Below, one piece after another: positions 61,902 to 64,000 of a stretch of DNA of 64,000 bases. Below the pieces are notes generated by a model. The model was not told where the DNA came from and searched no databases. It worked only from the letters and a program-made list of their open reading frames with translations. The DNA comes from Asparagopsis taxiformis. Its lineage: Eukaryota; Rhodophyta; Florideophyceae; Bonnemaisoniales; Bonnemaisoniaceae. The stretch lies in the NCBI GenBank assembly GCA_030407315.1, contig JALQPE010002710.1, positions 55,951-119,950 of the forward strand, in the 5' to 3' direction. The first letter of the stretch is position 1. Each line of letters starts with the position of its first letter. A program made the translations under genes and the position numbers.

Positions 61902-64000
61902 TCACGTTGTTGCTCGTCGCACGCGTGCGAAGTATCGAGAGACGCTCTCTTCAGATACGTTCCGGCGGGGCTCCCACGTAGGGTTACGATACCCTACCCA
62001 CTTCACGAGGAAGTCTAGGGTGCCGTCATCGTTTACGCGATGGTTGAGTAGGTCGTCTACTACGTACGCCGGACCGTCGCGGTTCTTGTCGAGATCTGCC
62101 TCGGTGGCATCGTATGGCTCCGGCGGGGGCGCGTTCGCCGGCGTTGGCGCGTACGCAACGCGGTCCGAGTTGACACGTTCAACTACGTCTCCTCGTTGGA
62201 TGACGAACGTACGTACGTCGTTACGTAGTACGCGGAACGGTCCCAACGCGTGGTTGCCGAGCTTCGTGCCCTTCGTGGTCCCGTCCGTCGGGTCGATGAA
62301 TACGTATTCTCCCGCGCGGATGTTTCGATTCGAGACACGGACTCGTTTGTCGAAATTTCGTTTATAACGTGCCTGCGCGGCCTTCAGCGTTCGATACGCG
62401 TTATCCATCGTTGTGGCGAGCTCACGCACGTAAGTGGCTCGCCCTCCCCCGTCGGGTAGTTCGCGGTTCGTTACCGACGTGTGTAGCGCCAGCGGTGGCG
62501 GTGGATTCGTGAGAATCAAATCGAAGGGCGTCGTGCCCGTGCTCGAATGCACATGCGTGTTGTACGCAAACGTTAACGCCGATGCGTATCGATCCCAGTC
62601 GTTCTGGTTTTCGTTCACGTAATTGCGCAGCATAGCCAGGATCGTCCTGTTGTAGCGCTCCACCTGCCCGTTCGTTTGGGGGTGGTACGTCGACGTGAAG
62701 ACGTTCGTTACGCCGATTTCGTTACAGACGCGCTGGAAAAACTTAGCAGCGAACTGCTTTCCGTTATCGCTTATGAGCGTCCGTGGGGTCCATACGAGAA
62801 GACCCATGCGTTGACGAACGCGCTCGCCACGTTGGCGGAATCGATATTTCGTAGAGGTACGACTCTAGTCAGCTTCGTGAAGCGGTCCGTTATCACGAGA
62901 ATAAATCGGTTACCACGCGTGGTCTTCGTAAGCGGACCTAGTATGTCGATACATAGGTCTCGCAGCGGCTCCGTAGCCGGAAATAAACGTAACGGGTTCG
63001 TCCGTTTGCGAAGCTTCACGCGGTTCTTCGCACATCCGACGCAGTTTCGTACCGTTGCGTGGATGTCGGCGGCCATCGCGGGCCAGTAGTACGTCCTCCG
63101 TAGGGTGTAGTACATACGTGTTTGTCCGGGATGTCCAGCGAGGACGTGGTGGTGCGTTAACTCCAGCAGCCGCGGCCGTAACGAAGCCGGCACAACGATT
63201 TGTGTACGTTTCTCGTCGTGAGGGTTCCGGCGTCGGAGTAGGCCATCGTGGCCTTCGAAGAATGCAGCGTCCTGCGTCTCGGACTGTCGTGTCAGTATCG
63301 TTTGACAGAACGCGTCCTCGCGTTGAGCTTCGATAAGCTCGTTCCTCGTAATGGGAAGCTGAACGTCAGCTGGTGGCACGCGTGCCGAATCGTCTTCAGC
63401 AGCGCGCTGTTCGTCGAGGAAATCCGGTTCCTCGTCGAGAACGTCATCGAGCGACGCGTCGCGGTTGAACTCGAGGCCATCGCGGCCAGCCGTCGTGGCT
63501 GATGTTCGTTCATCACGAGTCTCATTCGACGGGTCGTCGTGACCCCCGGCATTCGTCGCCTTTTTACGTACGGACGTCGTTCGTCCTTGCCCATTCGTGT
63601 GGGTTGTCGACGACTGCGAGTCGTCACGAGGACCGCGTCCCGTACGATGGTACGTCATCGTCGACGGTCGACCGTCGTCATACGTAGATATCACACGTGA
63701 TAAAGCGTCAGGTACCTGGTGCACGCGCCCAGGCCTGTACGTAACTTCGAAATCGAATTCGGCAACGCGTAGCCTCCATCGTAGTAGTCGTCCGGACGCG
63801 TCCGTCAACGTCATCAGCCAACGTAAGGCTTCGTGGTCCGTACGTACGGTGAACCGCTGACCCTCTACGTAGGGTCGGAGCGACGTTATCGCCCAAACGA
63901 CGGAGTAGCACTCGCGCTCGGTCGCCGAGTAACCGCGTTCGGTTTCGTTAAGGGTCTTCGAACCAGTACCCAACCGGAACCCATTCGTTGGGTTTGCCTT
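61902..64000 (-). pseudogene. pol: Gypsy-3 RNase H end, integrase and chromodomain (broken, partial)
   Basis: Reading leftwards from the window end: RNase H end (ERECYSVVWA, RTDHEALRWL), linker, HHCC finger, integrase core (DILGPL; SDNGKQF; GQVERYNR) and chromodomain, as in Gypsy-2. Breaks: one extra T at about 63957 (SKTLNE), three single-base losses between about 63600 and 63680 that together restore the frame but rewrite about 25 residues, and one lost C in a C run at about 62787 just before the second integrase Asp. Each sits in or beside a homopolymer, so sequencing error is a fair alternative to real decay. Confidence 0.85.

Larger units (their letters stand above)
58727..64000 (-). mobile_element. 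Gypsy-3: Gypsy-2-family copy, inverted, cut by the window end
   Basis: Minus-strand element with its 3' LTR at 58727-59389, the long 3' noncoding region (59390-61901) and the 3' part of pol (61902-64000). CAGAA at 58722-58726 is one arm of its target duplication in Copia-2 gag. The LTR terminus next to Copia-2 is altered (TGTGGAACGATAG instead of TGTGGAACCACG). Several one-base homopolymer indels relative to Gypsy-2 break pol. Confidence 0.93.

Noticed and set aside
1..64000. Bacterial or CRISPR content
   Set aside because: No operon spacing, no Shine-Dalgarno pattern, no regularly spaced short repeats; the LTR elements and chromodomains are eukaryotic.

Overview
This is nuclear DNA from a eukaryote whose genes are intron-poor and lie between many long LTR retrotransposons. 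Uninterrupted genes for large NB-ARC/WD40/TIR proteins and a cysteine-rich secreted protein, together with young Ty1/copia and Ty3/gypsy elements carrying chromodomains, fit a multicellular red alga (Chondrus-like). That assignment is inference from gene style only.

Layout. 0.5-8.2 kb: a broken duplicate of the 5' end and upstream region of a secreted-protein gene, split by a complete Ty3/gypsy-like element (Gypsy-1, 780-6518, TSD CCTGT). 8.2-14.5 kb: a complete copia element (Copia-1, 8235-14454, TSD ACTAC) with a one-base deletion in integrase. 14.7-16.1 kb: the intact cysteine-rich secreted-protein gene (minus), followed to 17.9 kb by the second copy of the duplicated upstream region. 18-19.4 kb: a truncated tail of an NB-ARC/WD40/TIR gene. 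21-25.2 kb: NLR-A, a pseudogene. 29.4-33.5 kb: NLR-B, an open NB-ARC/WD40 gene whose TIR domain is cut off by a stop and mostly deleted. 36.8-41.2 kb: NLR-C (minus), the only complete NB-ARC/WD40/TIR gene. 43.8 kb to the end: a second copia element (Copia-2, minus) hit twice by one Ty3/gypsy family: Gypsy-2 (plus, 47280-58354, TSD GTATC) and Gypsy-3 (minus, 58727 to beyond the window). Because the two gypsy copies are head-on with only 372 bp between them, the right end is a giant inverted repeat.

The host-gene core is a small cluster of STAND-type (NLR-like) genes. They carry no known domain at the N-terminus, an NB-ARC switch, a WD40 sensor and a C-terminal TIR effector. Hand alignment of NLR-A and NLR-B shows amino-acid differences concentrated at the WD40 positions that vary in fungal HET-type NLRs. 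NLR-A is also a mosaic: its NB-ARC is like NLR-C and its WD40 and TIR remnant are like NLR-B. The cluster therefore looks like a recombining, diversifying recognition family.

The gypsy and copia elements use successive -1 frames between gag, pro and pol. The clearest case is Gypsy-2, with an in-frame GGGAAAC heptamer followed by a perfect 10-bp stem. A family of short noncoding repeats (called X here) is scattered through the intergenic DNA. I found no tRNA or rRNA gene or CRISPR array, and no sign that the window is prokaryotic.
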